From Magnolia sinica (taxonomy: Eukaryota; Streptophyta; Magnoliopsida; Magnoliales; Magnoliaceae), in NCBI RefSeq assembly GCF_029962835.1, contig NC_080574.1:22232001-22296000 (forward strand): DNA of 64,000 nt, given 5' to 3'. A program made the translations under genes and the position numbers. Shown here in pieces: positions 22,720 to 36,000 of this stretch. Under the pieces are notes generated by a model. It did no database searches. It saw nothing but the letters and a program-made list of their open reading frames with translations, and was not told the DNA's origin. How positions within the stretch are numbered: the stretch's first letter is position 1; every line of letters begins with the position of its first letter.

Positions 22720-25700
22720 TTAGTTCCCTAGTATAGATGTCAAAAGTGCCAAAACAGCAATCGCAATCATGATATTGAGGAAGTAATTGGACTTGAGAGG
22801 CTTATCTGGGCTGCCGCCGATCGCTTCGTACTCTGCCCGCATCTTCTGCTTCATGGCATCCGACAGCTCTCTCTGCATTCAAAGACAACACTCATTTTAT
22901 TTTCCCTTTATTCCTTCTCCTTGGAGTATGACTTGCATGTTTTAGGTGTTCACAGTGTGTTGGAAAAGCTTCATCTTGTGTGTTATTAAAAGAACACAGC
23001 AGAACAAAACACGATTCTTGTTTCTTAAACAGCCTGCAAACCATGACAGTAAAAGAAAGGGGGACAAAAACAATCCATTAAACACAAATAGATCTTCTTC
23101 ACAAGGGTGTCTTGCATGAAATATTTCACAAGCATAATAACAGTACTACAAGTGTCTAAGCTTACTACCTTGGTTTCTCCAGATGAGTACTTCGATGCCA
23201 CAAACTTCTCTGGCATGGCATTGTCTATTGAGAGACCCTGATAAAAGGGGGGCAAAAGGTCCCAGCAGATGGATTTTATTTGAAGTTATCGATTGAAAGA
23301 CTGCTGCATTAGTAATTCAGATTCAAACAAGAGAAATGTTATGGCCACTAGTGAGAGTAGGATTAGAATCGTGCTTGCCCCACACATACTTATGTGGCAT
23401 GTCTGTACAAGATCTGGGTAGTTCATCAGGCAGGCCCCATCATGTAGATGCTGGGTCCCAAAAATCAGGCCATTCCTCTTATCAGGTCAGTCACGTGCAT
23501 GAACAATGGATGGTTTAAAAATTGGCCAATTGTCCGTATTCAACATATGAATGTGTTCCACCTCATGATCATACTAGCATGATTTCATGCCAAGACACCG
23601 AGTGGGGCGCACCCAATAAACAGACAGATCGTACACACGTGTAACCTGGGAGAGCAGGATTTAAAATCCTACTTTTGCAAGTAGCAATAACGGAGCTCGT
23701 TCAGTAAACAAACCTCGGGAGGATCAAACTTGGCACCCAAGTTGCTTAATTTGGCATGAGCTTCAGCATAGTCTGCAAAAAATGCATCCTGATCTTCTGT
23801 GTATTTCTCAGCATAAACCTGCAACCATGTGATTGTATTGTGGAGGTAAAACAAAAGATGTAACCCTTTGCCTAGCCTTCCTGCCTGGAAAATATTGCCA
23901 TCCTTTGTGTTTACCTTGAAAGATGGATCCTCAAATAGAACAGCATCAGACGGCAAAACCAGCAGATCCTCATCCCTCCTCTCTTTGATATCCTGATTGA
24001 AACAGAATTAGGTCTGTTGGATGTACTATCAAATCAAGGTTGGTGGGAATTTTGAGATATTGGGTAGGTCTGGTTTTCGTATCTGTGCAGACAATGGAAT
24101 CTGCTTCAACTGGTTTCCATTTCCCTCTTTTCCCAGCCAAAATCACAAGTGAGACATGTATGGTGAGGTCTAAACATATCTAATTTGCGATTTGGCACCA
24201 ACCATCGTATTGGCATTGTGACATAGGATGTGAATGAGAAAAGAAAAGATGAGGAGAATGGATGTTTGCACACACTACAATTCAAAGTTTTTTTTATTTT
24301 TAGCAAGGTTCTCTCTCTGTACAGAGAATGTTCTCCCTAAACTCGCACTTTTGCTATTATTCCTATGTCATTGCCATTAAAGGCATCTATAGAGATGCAA
24401 GCATTAATGAGAAAGAAGCACAGTGGCAATTTCTCAGCATTTTTACATTTTTTTTCTCGGATATAACCAGGAAAATCTCGCTGAAAATAATTTGATTTAA
24501 AATTATTTATTATTAATTAATTAATATGATTTAAATTATATATGTATATATGCATTGAATAATTTAAATTTTGAATAAATATCGTGATAAAATTGAAAAC
24601 TGCCAAGACTGAAAATCTTTTGTTATTAACATGGTAATGTTGAAAATCTATTTTATTTATCATGAAAATATCATGCTATTTTCAAAATCTCAGAGATGTT
24701 TGTCACAATGAAAAGAAGAAAAGAGACGAAGAATGGATTTTTGCACACATCACAGAATTCAAAGGGTTTCTTTTTTTTAAATGTCTACAAAAGAACGTTT
24801 TCTCCCTAAATTTGCAATCTGTTTATTCCAATCTCATTCCAATTCAACATCTACGCACAAAAACACGAACCCCTAAATCTCTTCCTTCCTTTTGTTCTCT
24901 TATGCTTATCTCTTTCTAGTCCTCATATTAACTTATCTTACTAAAGATCCCCCAAGATATTAATATATGACAACTGACAACAGCTCCCAAGATATTAATA
25001 TATCTTATTAAAGATACCCAGAGATGTCAATATATCCTATTAAAGATAGCCAAGGCACAAATCCCCAAAATACAAAACTACTAACTTCATGACACACAAG
25101 ACCACATATATTTGGAACCTATTACCAAAGGTAACCAAAAAGACCTAATTGGATTCCTGGCAAAAAAGCCTCAAAACATTTAATAAAGACTCCAAAGAAT
25201 CAAGCCAAAACTGTACAAAGCATCCTTATTTCTTCTAACCTCTAAGAAAATACAATATGTGGGGCCCACTGGGTGGCTGGTAGGACCCTTAAATCGGGCT
25301 TTTGGGGCCCACATCTAAGGCTGTACACGAACCGAGTTGGCTTGGTTAGCTCGCTCGACTCGACTCGAAGAAGCTCGATTCAACTCAGTTCAAAACTGAG
25401 TTCGAGCTGAGTCGAGCTGATTTTTTGAACTCGAAAAAATTTCGAATTGAGTTCGAGCTTGCCCGAGCTCAACTCGACTCGGATCGAACCCAACTCGAAT
25501 CGAACTCGGATCGAACCAGTTCGATGACTCGGTTACTTTGATATTGATGTTGCTCACCAAGTGTTTGATGAAATGACTCAACGAAGTGTGGCTAGTGGCA
25601 AGGTATGTATATGAAACATACCCTTTTTTTTCTTGATTTTTATGTTGCTTAGAAGGTGTTTGATGAAATACCTCTAAAACCACTGCTGCTGTTTTACAGA

Positions 25701-28700
25701 CAGTGAGATTTTGAAGGTGCAGTCCATGTGTTTGTGAAAAAGCTGCACAGGAGAACTTGGCTCGAACTAGCCCGAGCTGGCCAGTCAGGCTCAAGGACCA
25801 AGCCAAGCCGAGCCGAGTTCGAGTTGGGTTCAGCAAGTGGCCAAGCGGAGTCGAGTTGTGCCCAGCTCGACTCGGTTCGACTTGTGTACACCTCTACCCA
25901 CATCTTCATCATACAATTCTTGCAATCATTACCACTTGCACTACATTGAGAACGGTGAACTTCCAAATGTAGCCATAAAATCATCATACAATTAAATTTA
26001 AAAAGACTAGTGAAGCTTCTTACTTTGAAATAAGAATTGTCGAACTTCAACCATTGCACGGTCCATGACTGTCCTCCTGGTGCCCCAGGTCCGTCTTTCT
26101 GTGAAGCAACAGACAGTGAGAGTTATGTAACATCCATAATAGATTGAAAGAATCACTGCATTGATTAGAGAGCCTACATCAAATAATCCAAGAATCACTG
26201 CATTGATTAGAGAGCCAATTGTACACACAGAGTCGGAGATTTCAACCTCTTATAGATTGGCCACTAAGCTTTCAACAAAAATCAAGTGTCTATACCAATG
26301 AAAAGGATGATCAAATATACACAGAGAGTTGAAGATCTTGCCGATTTCCACAGGAGTTCCGGCCACTTCATTTTATTCAATTGTCTGCTGCTTGAAAGGA
26401 GCCGATAGTAGAACTTTTTGGAGCACAGGCTCATGTTTCCACTTGGTCAAAGAGATGACTAAAAAATAGCCCATACATTTCAAGTGCTGGCTCAAATTTG
26501 TTTTAGAAGCTTTGGATGGGTGACTTTATGAGGGGTTGGAAATCAGGACTCTTGTAAGGAATGTCTCTGAGGTGACAGCGGAAAGATGGAAGCCTCACCG
26601 GTCAGATTTTCTAAGCCTAATTGAAAAATATTCTAGGCCTAGAAGGGAATTAGGGCTCTTTCCAGATAACAGAGGGAATGTGAAGTTGGAGTATGTGGAG
26701 CTGTTGGGTGTGAGAGATTACAATTCAGAGGTTTGAGCTCTCCTAGAGGAGTCGGCTGCCAGCCTGTTATTAGTTGAAGGTGATTCACTCAATACTGTTT
26801 GTACCAAATTTGTTTAGAACCCAATCCTATGGAGTTTTGCTGATACTTGAAAGGAAATTTGATGCACTACACAAGTGCTGCAATCAGCTGCAGTTGACTG
26901 CATCATTTGTGCAATGCATCAAAATACATGACAGGAAGGAGATTATAAATGTATTTGATTAGAAATATATTTTTCCTTTAATTTGAAGAATTTCCTATGG
27001 GTGTATATGTCAGTCCTGTGTACTGATCAAAGTGCCAAGGCCAATATAGTACAAATTTTCCTGATAACTCATAGATTATTTCTGTAGCGATTCCTTTCAA
27101 ATAAGTAGCATTCCACATGTAGAAAAATCCCAAAATATTATTGACCACATACAGTATACTTTGTCTCTGGCTTGCCCCAACCACTACGTTCTGGTCTAGA
27201 CCTTCCCAGTGTATGTGCACCAGATAATGCAACTATCTCCTGCAAATATAACCAATGCAGTTAATTACAAAAGGTTAACAAGAATGAAGTATGAAATCTA
27301 CGATTCAAATACAGAGATGGTGAGAGTAACCTTGTCATTAAGGCCCATCCTGTAGAAGACATCACGAAGATGTGTAGCAGGTGAAGGGGGACCAGCATCT
27401 AACATGGACAAAGAACTAATATTTTATTTACTGAAATATCCAGAAGGAGAGAAGAAGAAAATGTTGGTGAGGGCCAAATAATGAAAATATCGTTTTGTGA
27501 AATGAGAAATCCAGGAATAGCAAGGTTCATACAAAGCACAATAAGTTGAAAAATCCAATAAGTAACTTGAGAATATTCAGCTTCAAGATATAAGAATCTA
27601 TCCTACCGCATATCTTCATGACAGTCAACACCAGGTTGTTGAGAAACATATAATGCAGTATTAGAACCACTAACATGTATTGGTATCACAGTTATCAACA
27701 CCAGTTTGATTGGTTTTGAAAATACATTGAAGCATATCAAATTATCAAAAAAAAGAAAAAGAAAAGGGATTCATGTAGCTGACCTCAATTAGTTGGGATA
27801 AGGCTTTGCAGACAATGATGATAAATCGGATAAAACACAAGCAATTCAGATTCAGGACTGATCAGTAGATAGGTTGAGTGGCAATCTTGCCAGGTATGAA
27901 AATGAATATAGCGACCATCAAAGAAAAGACTAAACTCATGAGTTAGGAGTGACATGTATGGTGACAGTAATGGACTACCAGATGCCTAACATTCTAGTCC
28001 CATGGATCACATGAATTCTGTTAATGAAAATAGATCCTCACTGTTCGTCAATTTGGAAAACAACATGGGGTCATCACGAAAACAGCTTGCAGTGCAAAGC
28101 TGCAAGCTGAAGGATCAAAGGGGGAAAAATGCTGTGTATTACAAGAAATGCATTATGAGTTCCAAGTTCTTTTTCAAAAAATAATAAGCAGAGGAGCAAT
28201 ACAAACGTATTAGAGACATAGGACCTCTTTAAGAGGTGAAATGGGACGTCAAGGTACTCAAACAAACCACCAAATGTTAGTATCAGGTGATAGCAAGAGA
28301 TGCCAATTGCAAAACAGTTTGACACTGTATAGCAACGTTTCAGTTCAAGATATGAATACAAAACGACAAAGTCATCAAGCAACAGAAAATATGTTATCTT
28401 GTTCAAATATGCATGCTGCAATGCATGAATGACATATACATCCATCATCCAATCGGGAATGATTATCTAACCAGGAAGCTTTCCCTCAACAGGGCACTGT
28501 TCAGGTCCAGAGACATCCACTCTTCCGTATTTCATAGGAAGTTTGGGGCCTCCAGCATCCTGAAAAATTGTATAGTAGAAAGTCAGTCATCCTTTTCAAT
28601 CATAAAATCTGTTCAGAGTAATAATCGCAAGTATCCAACAGAGAAAGACCTCCACAGCTGTAGCACTTGCCAACTGGAACAAGTCCGCGTACGTCACGTT

Positions 28701-29420
28701 CGAATATTTGTCCTTAATAGGTTGAAGAAGTTTTAACGCATTCACAAGACCTGAAACACAAAATTATTAGGCAAGCATAACACTGACCCAAGTAACATTG
28801 TGTAGACTGGACCTCCATTACCAGCATTGGCAGCATGCTTCAGCTCTATTTCAAATCTTAGACTGCCATTGGCTCCACCCCTTTGTGGCCATTCCTCAAT
28901 GTTCTTGTCATAGGTACCAGCATCATGCCATCCTAGACGAACCTAGAGGCATACAAAAACCATTTTAAATGAATAATCTTTAAATTATGCTCACTATCTC
29001 CGTTTAGAATTCCCACTGTCTCATTTAAATTAAAAAGTTTAAACAAAAAAAATAAAATAAAATTCATTATCTTTTTTTCTAAAGAAGTAAAAACAAGTTT
29101 TTTTTTTTCCAAAGGATAAAAGATACATCAAGTAGTGGACTGGGGAACAAGTTCTCAATTACAAGAGCAGGGAGACCATCACTCCTCTGACTAAAAACAT
29201 CTGATAACAACTTCACCTCTCTGCCAACGTGGGCAAACTAAATGTTTAGCCTCGAGGTAAGGGAGTGAGTTTTGTTGAATACAAATGAAAGCCTCCAAGG
29301 CTGGGATTCATCCTTGCTTGTCCCTCCACAACAATCAGACTTCAGTGTCAACAACCATAATTAGCCTCATCCTTGCTTGTCCCTCCACAACAACCAGACT
29401 TCAGTGTCAACAACCATAAT

Positions 29421-29473
<53 letters not shown>

Positions 29474-31144
29474 CTTTTCCTTTTTTAAATGAGTCTAGAT
29501 CATCGACTTACCTAAACAATATCATGTAAGTATGTTTAACTGTTACTTTGTTCACATCAAACCGAGCATTTTGTACACATGAATCCTTCCCTATAAGAAG
29601 GATGTTGGAAATAGGTTCAGTCATCTCTCTGAATCAACACCATCAGCAGCTGGGATGCCAGGCAAAGAGTACCCCAGCTTCACATTCTGGGCAACCAGCC
29701 AGAAAAAAGCTTAATTTCATAAAACATAACGCCTAACTTCCATGGCTCTATTTTATTTTTTTTGGATGCCGAATCCAATATCTCTTGAGAAGACCCCTCC
29801 ATCTTGACAGGACCTTGACTAAAATTGGAAGTGGTACAAAGCCCTTCAGTAAGAGTCCCTGCACTTCAAGTATCTCAACAACTGTTTGTTCTTTTCTACA
29901 TTAATAACACTCGGCTATAACTGTTTGATTCTGCTACTTTTTTTCCCCCCTCTTGGCATTGAGCTGCTTACATCTAATCCCCTTGTTTACGTAATAGTAA
30001 TTGACCCGTATTCTGGTGAAATATTAGGCCCTGTTTTGTTGCCACTTCAAAATAATTTCATCTCATTTTAGCTCTCAGTAATTACATATTAGAGATCATA
30101 ATCAAGATCATTTCTAACCCTAACCAAATCTCTAATACATAGTTACTGACTGTCAACTAAAATGAGGTGAACTCGTTATTAAGCAGCAACCAAACAGCAC
30201 TTTATGTGTTGAATTCTTAGGAAATCGTGATTTCCAAAACATCTAGGCAATTGCATGCAATGTCAAATCCTTAGCCAATCCAATTCGATATTGCATGCAA
30301 TCACTCAGATGTTGAAATTCTTCAGTGATTGTGATTTCCAACTCAGTCTAATAAAAATTTAAAATGACCAAATTACGATTTCCTTCCTTAGTATTCACAT
30401 GGAAGGACCCGGCGGGACTGCATTTGCACGACTTTCAGTTTGGATTCGAAAGAAACGCAGCCACTCTTCCTTGAGGGCTACTTCCTCGTCATGAGTACTT
30501 GGACATCTTCCCAGTTCAATTGGATTGAACATCCAAACACTGCCTACTTGTTTTCTCATCAAACAGAACACTTAAGTAACATTATCTCCACGGCGTTATT
30601 CCCCACATTGCATCGATCTAGAGTTGACTGAACATCCATTTCCAGTAGAGAGAAATCGCCGGCAGGAATCTAGAAACAGAAAACTCAAAGCATCGAAAAC
30701 GAGAAAGGAAATCAAAGGTGGGGGAGACATTACCAGAATGGGATGGCAGAAAGTCGTCTTGAGAAGCTCTTTGATATCTTCCCTCGCGCTTTTCAGCTGC
30801 TCCAAATCGGATGCAAAGCAAGTGGCGGAGGCGGCACCACTGGACGCGCGGGCCACCTCAATTGATGTCATTCTCCAGGCATTCTGCGAGACCACAGAAG
30901 TAGAAAGAGAGACGTTTCAGTGAAAAAGAAAGTGAAGGAAGAAATAGTATATGGTAGTACTTACCCGGTGGAGGAGCACGGGAGAAGGAAGCGACGATCG
31001 AAGGAAAGATGATGACGGCAGGCGAGCGACGGAGGCTCTCGCTGATGGAAGGCGAACGACGGAGGCTCGCGCTGATGGGAGGAGGCGGCAAGTGCTGAAG
31101 CAGGCCATCGGTGATGAGGCTGTTGATAGCAGCCGTTCGCTCAT
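22720..31144 (-). CDS. tAPX: thylakoid-bound L-ascorbate peroxidase
   Basis: Reduces hydrogen peroxide to water with ascorbate at the stromal face of thylakoids. Twelve exons join in phase to 424 residues: 31144-30965, 30883-30734, 28942-28822, 28750-28650, 28559-28472, 27398-27331, 27239-27153, 26098-26024, 23992-23915, 23818-23714, 23237-23169, 22872-22720. All introns are GT-AG. Exons 1-2 give a Ser/Arg-rich plastid transit peptide. Exon 3 has the distal Arg-Trp-His ([13 protein letters not shown]). Exon 7 has the proximal haem-ligand region ([10 protein letters not shown]). Exon 8 has [16 protein letters not shown]. The last exon gives a stromal Lys-rich part and the membrane anchor [16 protein letters not shown], ending LGN. 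The stroma-only isoform would lack that anchor. Start 31144 has A at -3; in-frame ATGs at 31231 and 31108 are alternatives. No damage seen. Confidence 0.95.
25317..25896. mobile_element. Mutator-type nonautonomous element in tAPX intron
   Basis: Flanked by the perfect 9 bp direct repeat CCCACATCT (25308-25316 and 25897-25905). Tips read AAGGCTGTACACGAACCGAG and, in reverse, TAGAGGTGTACACAAGTCGAACCGAG. The arms are rich in CTCGACTCG and related words. The middle holds plant-gene-like sequence: 25537-25599 reads [18 protein letters not shown] and a second piece near 25660 reads VFDEIPL, both like pentatricopeptide-repeat motifs. It lies in the intron between exons 8 and 9. Confidence 0.85.
29280..29472. 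repeat. 58 bp tandem duplication and CT tract in tAPX intron
   Basis: CATCCTTGCTTGTCCCTCCA through TCAACAACCATAATTA occurs twice in a row, followed by a nearly pure (CT)n of about 46 bp. Lies in the intron between exons 2 and 3. Confidence 0.9.
31021..31080 (-). repeat. 30 bp tandem duplication in the tAPX transit peptide
   Basis: Two adjacent 30 bp units differ at four or so positions and encode [10 protein letters not shown] and [10 protein letters not shown]. Being in frame, the duplication lengthens the transit peptide by ten residues and adds basic and hydroxylated residues, which suits plastid targeting. Confidence 0.9.
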
Positions 31145-33027
31145 TTTCTTTTGCTGTTTTGTTCGTAGGTTATGACCCCTGGCAGAAAAAGGAAAGCGGA
31201 TTGCGTCCGCAGGGCGCTGTATACAGTCCATCCGTCGCTAATGAAAATGTCCCATATGTACGGGGTGGGACCCACATTATCGATGCTTTTCGTGCCGCCC
31301 AATAGATGATTGACAGGTGTTATAGGTTTTGTAGTATTTTTTTACTCCGTTTTGCATTTCTCACGAGTCCGGATCGTGTGTCTCGCCCACGAGGTCCACG
31401 TGCTAACTGATCCGATGATCAGAGCCGTCCGTGAGAATTCCATTCCATACGGGCTACTGGAATAATTTTACACTTTGACCATCGCTATATGTAGATGTAT
31501 TTGCAACAGTGAAAAGAATTTCAATGGCTTTCATTCAGCTCTAACAATCCTAGGTTAGGATTGTCGCTGTAGCAAGGTGACGGGATAGTAGATTATTTTT
31601 GTTAGTGAGTAGAATATGTACGGTTCAAACCGTCGGAACATTTCACCGTGTGGCCTCTAATGACGGTGACAGAAGCTGGATCCTGGGCAGTTATAGATGC
31701 AGACAAACGAGCCGCCCAAGCTGCCGACGGACTACCCCAGCCCGGACGGTAATATGTCCGGGAAGGGCTATGTGGAGCCCACCATGATGTAAGTATTTTG
31801 CCCACGTCATTCAACGATTTTCTCGTATCATTTTAAGATACTAAACAATAAAATGAGGCAATTCCAAGATTTAATTAGACCACAAAGTGGGTATTGAATG
31901 TCCACCATTAAAAACTTCTTAGGAGCTAGAGAAGTTTCGGATATTTGTGTCTTCACTTCATTCACATTTATATGAATAGGTTGGATGATATAAAAAAATT
32001 CACATTAGTCCTTAGAAAGGTTTCAACCATGGGTGTTATTATAAGTGCAGCTTCCTTTGGTGTGGTCCATTGGAGATGTAGAAACGTTAAACTGATCTGA
32101 TAAAATCTTTAAACGGCGTAGGTCAAACATTTACATTACAGCGGGCCCGACGCAATCCGCGTCCACTGCCACCGGGCGGTGCTTGGGTGGTTAAGGGGAT
32201 CCACCCAAGTGGTTGGAATCCCTGACCGTGGGGATCACCTTCACGTACACCGTTCATCCGTTTTGAAAGCTCATTTTAGGAAACCGTACCAAAAACGAAG
32301 TATATCCAAATCTCGAGTTAACCATAGTAAAGGAAACAGCAGTAATTGAATATTAAAAACCTCATGTAGGTTACGAAAGTTTTAGATCAAGGATATATTT
32401 GTGTGGTCCCTTTATCCACGTATTTGTGATTTTATCAACACATTGGTTGACAAATAAGCATTTCGGTTGCCCTCATAAAGTTTTTAACGGTGGGGATTTA
32501 ATCGTGGATTCACAGTGCACTACCTTGATACACTTGGCTATATCTACTCCACTGGTTTCTCTCACCATCTACTACGAGATCCTCTCTGAAACCCCTATCA
32601 CGCTATTAAATAGAAGCTTAAACCTAAGATTTGGTGATTGACGATTAAAAGTTTTCGAACACGCTGATATTTGGTTTTTTTTTTTTGGCCTGGATAGGTT
32701 GGATGGTGATAAAACATCACGGTGGGCGCTAGGAAAGTTTCAACGGTGAGCGTCATTATCACGGCTGCTTCATGTGGTGTGGTCCACTTTATCATTGGAT
32801 CTTCATAAATTTTTATTACATTCCATAAAATTCCACGGAGAATGGATGGACGGTGTGGATAAAACCCATAGATCACGGTGGCCACTCTGAGCTCCTGCCC
32901 GTTCTCACATGAAGACATAATCCGCATTCGAACGGAACAAGCCTCGCCTGCAACGCCTTCTCCCCTCTCCCATCTTTTCCTCCTAGTCCCGGAAAGCCAC
33001 CGTCGCTCGAGGCTCGAGGGCTCGAGC
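31145..33027. promoter_or_regulatory. shared upstream region of two divergent genes
   Basis: The tAPX start (leftward) and the F-box/WD40 start (rightward) lie 1.9 kb apart. Much of the interval is MITE: one at about 31695-32165 (GGAGCCCACCATGATGTAAG near the left, GCGGGCCCGACGCAATCCGC at the right) and one at about 32165-32935 (GGTGCTTGGGTGG, GTCCATCCATTCT and GATCACGGTGGCC blocks). No TATA box was assigned with confidence. MITEs this close to both starts could supply or disturb promoter elements. Confidence 0.45.
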
Positions 33028-36000
33028 ATGGAAGCGAGCTCGGTCCGCGCGAGCCCTCGGAAAGCGAATTCGAGACTCGCGGCGTCGATTCAGTCGCTCG
33101 ACGCTGATCTTCTCTGCAAGATCTTCGCATCCCTCGATCATTTCGATCTAGTCCGTTGCTCTGCCGTCTGCAAATCATGGTCCGTCTATCTGCTCCTCCA
33201 TTCTTCCTCCTTCATTTCATCACGCGCCTGTTGCACTGTATGCGAGCTTTTCGGCCTTTCATTTGATGTAGGTTCGGTTTGGTAGGACTACACAGTCTAC
33301 TGGACATCGGATCCACACCGTTCATCGAATGGGATCTAAGCATATCTCACTCGGACCATAGTCAGATTCTTTTTGCACTGCTAAGCTATAAATGACGAAG
33401 TTGAAAGCGAGGTACTTAATTGGTTTCATATCCAATAAGTACCTCTTTTAGAACGGGACGTATTTGATACTCTGGCAGCCTGTGATGCTTGATACACAGT
33501 CATTCAGAAGTTGTAGATATGGCTTACATTAAATCAAATTAAACCGACTAAATTGTGGAACCCATTATCGCCAGGTTGAACAATACTAACCTCTGGTTCG
33601 TGACTTGTTTGTTGAAATAGGGCCATTGGATATTTTTCATTGTAACAGTCTAATAAATATCCACCAATTTGATAAGATAATCAGATAATCTTAATTTTGG
33701 TTCATGTTGCATCTAAACTCATACCCATTGTTTTGACAGTTCAATGTTAATTACTTGTGTGACAAATATGCAATTTTAAGAAGTTTTTAAGTGCCTGCAA
33801 TCATCCATGACACTCTGCCTGATTATCAAAGTTTTTCTCTTTTTAAAATGAGTTTTGTCTTGCATCCTGTGTCCACTAGTCTCTTGATGCCGTACAAGTG
33901 GCAGGTGGGGGTGTTGGAAATGTCCATCTAGTGAGTCCATCCATGGATGGGCCACTGTTGAAATCACACCAATTGTATAATCCCGGTTGTGAAATTGTCC
34001 CCATTGAATATTGACGGTTACGTTGTTTTGAAAACCCATTAGCCATTTTCATATTTTCCGCACTTTAAGGCCACTGATTGGATCACTCTGTTTTTCTTAT
34101 CTGTTTTGATTCTTGAACTGTGAGCCATCCTTGGACATTGTCCACCAAATGGACAATCTAGATCTGCTGCCCCACCTGCATGTGCAATTAATGGCCCTTG
34201 TTGACTTGATGCAAGATGAGCTTCTTTAGCATAGCGATCTTGGCCATTATTGACTGGATGGAAGATGAGCTTATTGGTTTGAATGGTGCATTAATGAAGA
34301 TTCTTAGTTAAAACGTGCGGGCATTGGGATGCTGAGAGAAAAGGCTTCAAATAAGGGATGTGTGCTAATGCACCAAAGCTCAGATTGTCATGCTGCAGTA
34401 AGCGAAGTCGCAGTCTTTTGATAAGAAGAAGATGGTTGACTCGATTTTGGGAGTAAAGGACAAGGAATGGGTGGCGCTTGGTGCCTGGGGTGCATTTTGG
34501 AAATTGGAACTCAAATCTATGGAAGAGGGAGGTGGCAGAGCGGGTCTTTCTCCATCTCAGTGCTGTTTGGTGAGGTGACGACAGGTTTCAGTTGGGTTTT
34601 CATGTCTGTCCATTGATAACTTGTGCAAGTGGCATATGGTTATTTTGAATGTGTTTGATTTGTTATCAGAATGAGGAATCAATAGATCATCTCTTCCTTC
34701 ATTGCCAGCTTGCCTCAAAGGTGTGGGAGAACTTTCTATTATTGTTTGGAGTTTCATGGGTTATTCCAAATTCTATCAACCAAAGGCAAAGTGGGGAAGC
34801 AAATCTGACACCTTTGCTTATTAGCAGGGCCATGGAATATTTGGATGGAAAGAAATAGTTGTTCTTCCAAGAATTGAAAGGAGCGAGTTTCGGAAATGCT
34901 CAATAGGATGTTATGGCCTGGGTGAGTGTAGCAAATTATATTGCTATCAATCAATTTCCTGTTTCGTGGCAAGATTTGTAATTAGTTTCCATTGTTTAAT
35001 TTTTCCTTTGTAACTTCTACCCTTATTGATAAAGAGTTCATTATTTCAAAAAAAAAAAGGAGTTCTCACATCGTGTATATGGAAAACCTCCATGGATGAC
35101 TCTTCGCATCGTGGATTGGAACTTGGATGTGATTGATTTCATTGACTTCTTCACTAAGGGTAGGCTTCTGTTTCAGATGGGTGCCCATTCATCACTATGG
35201 TTCCGAAGAAAGGGGGCGTTGAAAGCTTGAAAGATTTCAGGCCAATTAGCTTGATTGGTGTGCCCTACAAAATTCTAGCAAAAAGTATGGTCTTCAGGTT
35301 CCAATTAGTACTTGGGCATGTCCATGTCATATACAAGGTTTAAGGTGCATTTGTGGAACCATGCCAAATTATGGATAGTGCATTGATAGCCCATGAGTGC
35401 AACAACTCTCTACCTCAAAAGGAAGGAAAGAAAGCCATTGTATGTAGGCTCAATATTGAAAAAGCATATGATCATTTCAAGTGGGATTTTGTGGATTACA
35501 TGCTAGGTTGGTTTGGCTATGGAGCGAAATGGAGGGAATGGATTCAAGTGTGCATAAGGTTTGTTGGGTTCTTGGTCCTAGTCAATGGATCGACTAAAGG
35601 GTTCTTCAAATCCTTAAGGGGTCTTAGGCAAGGGGACCCGTTGTTACCTTCTTGATTGTGGTCATTGCGGAAGCTTTAAGCAAGATGCTAGATAAAGGTT
35701 TAGAAGTGGGCTTAGTGAGTGGTTTCAGAGTGGACGAGGGAGATCTTCAAATTACCCATCTTTAGTTTGTTGATGACACTCTTTTGCATTGCCGAGGCTG
35801 TTGAGGTGGACAATCTTCAGAAGATTGTTCGATGATTTGAGGTGGATTTGGGCCTTGGGTTGAATTTACTCAAAAGCGAAATGTTGGGTGTAGGAACTAC
35901 TAAGGAGGAGGTTCAAGGGCTCGCAGAGGTGTTTGGTTGCAAGGCGGGTCGTTCTCATCGTCTTACTCGGGGCTTCCCCTTTGCATCAGTAAGCTTGTGA

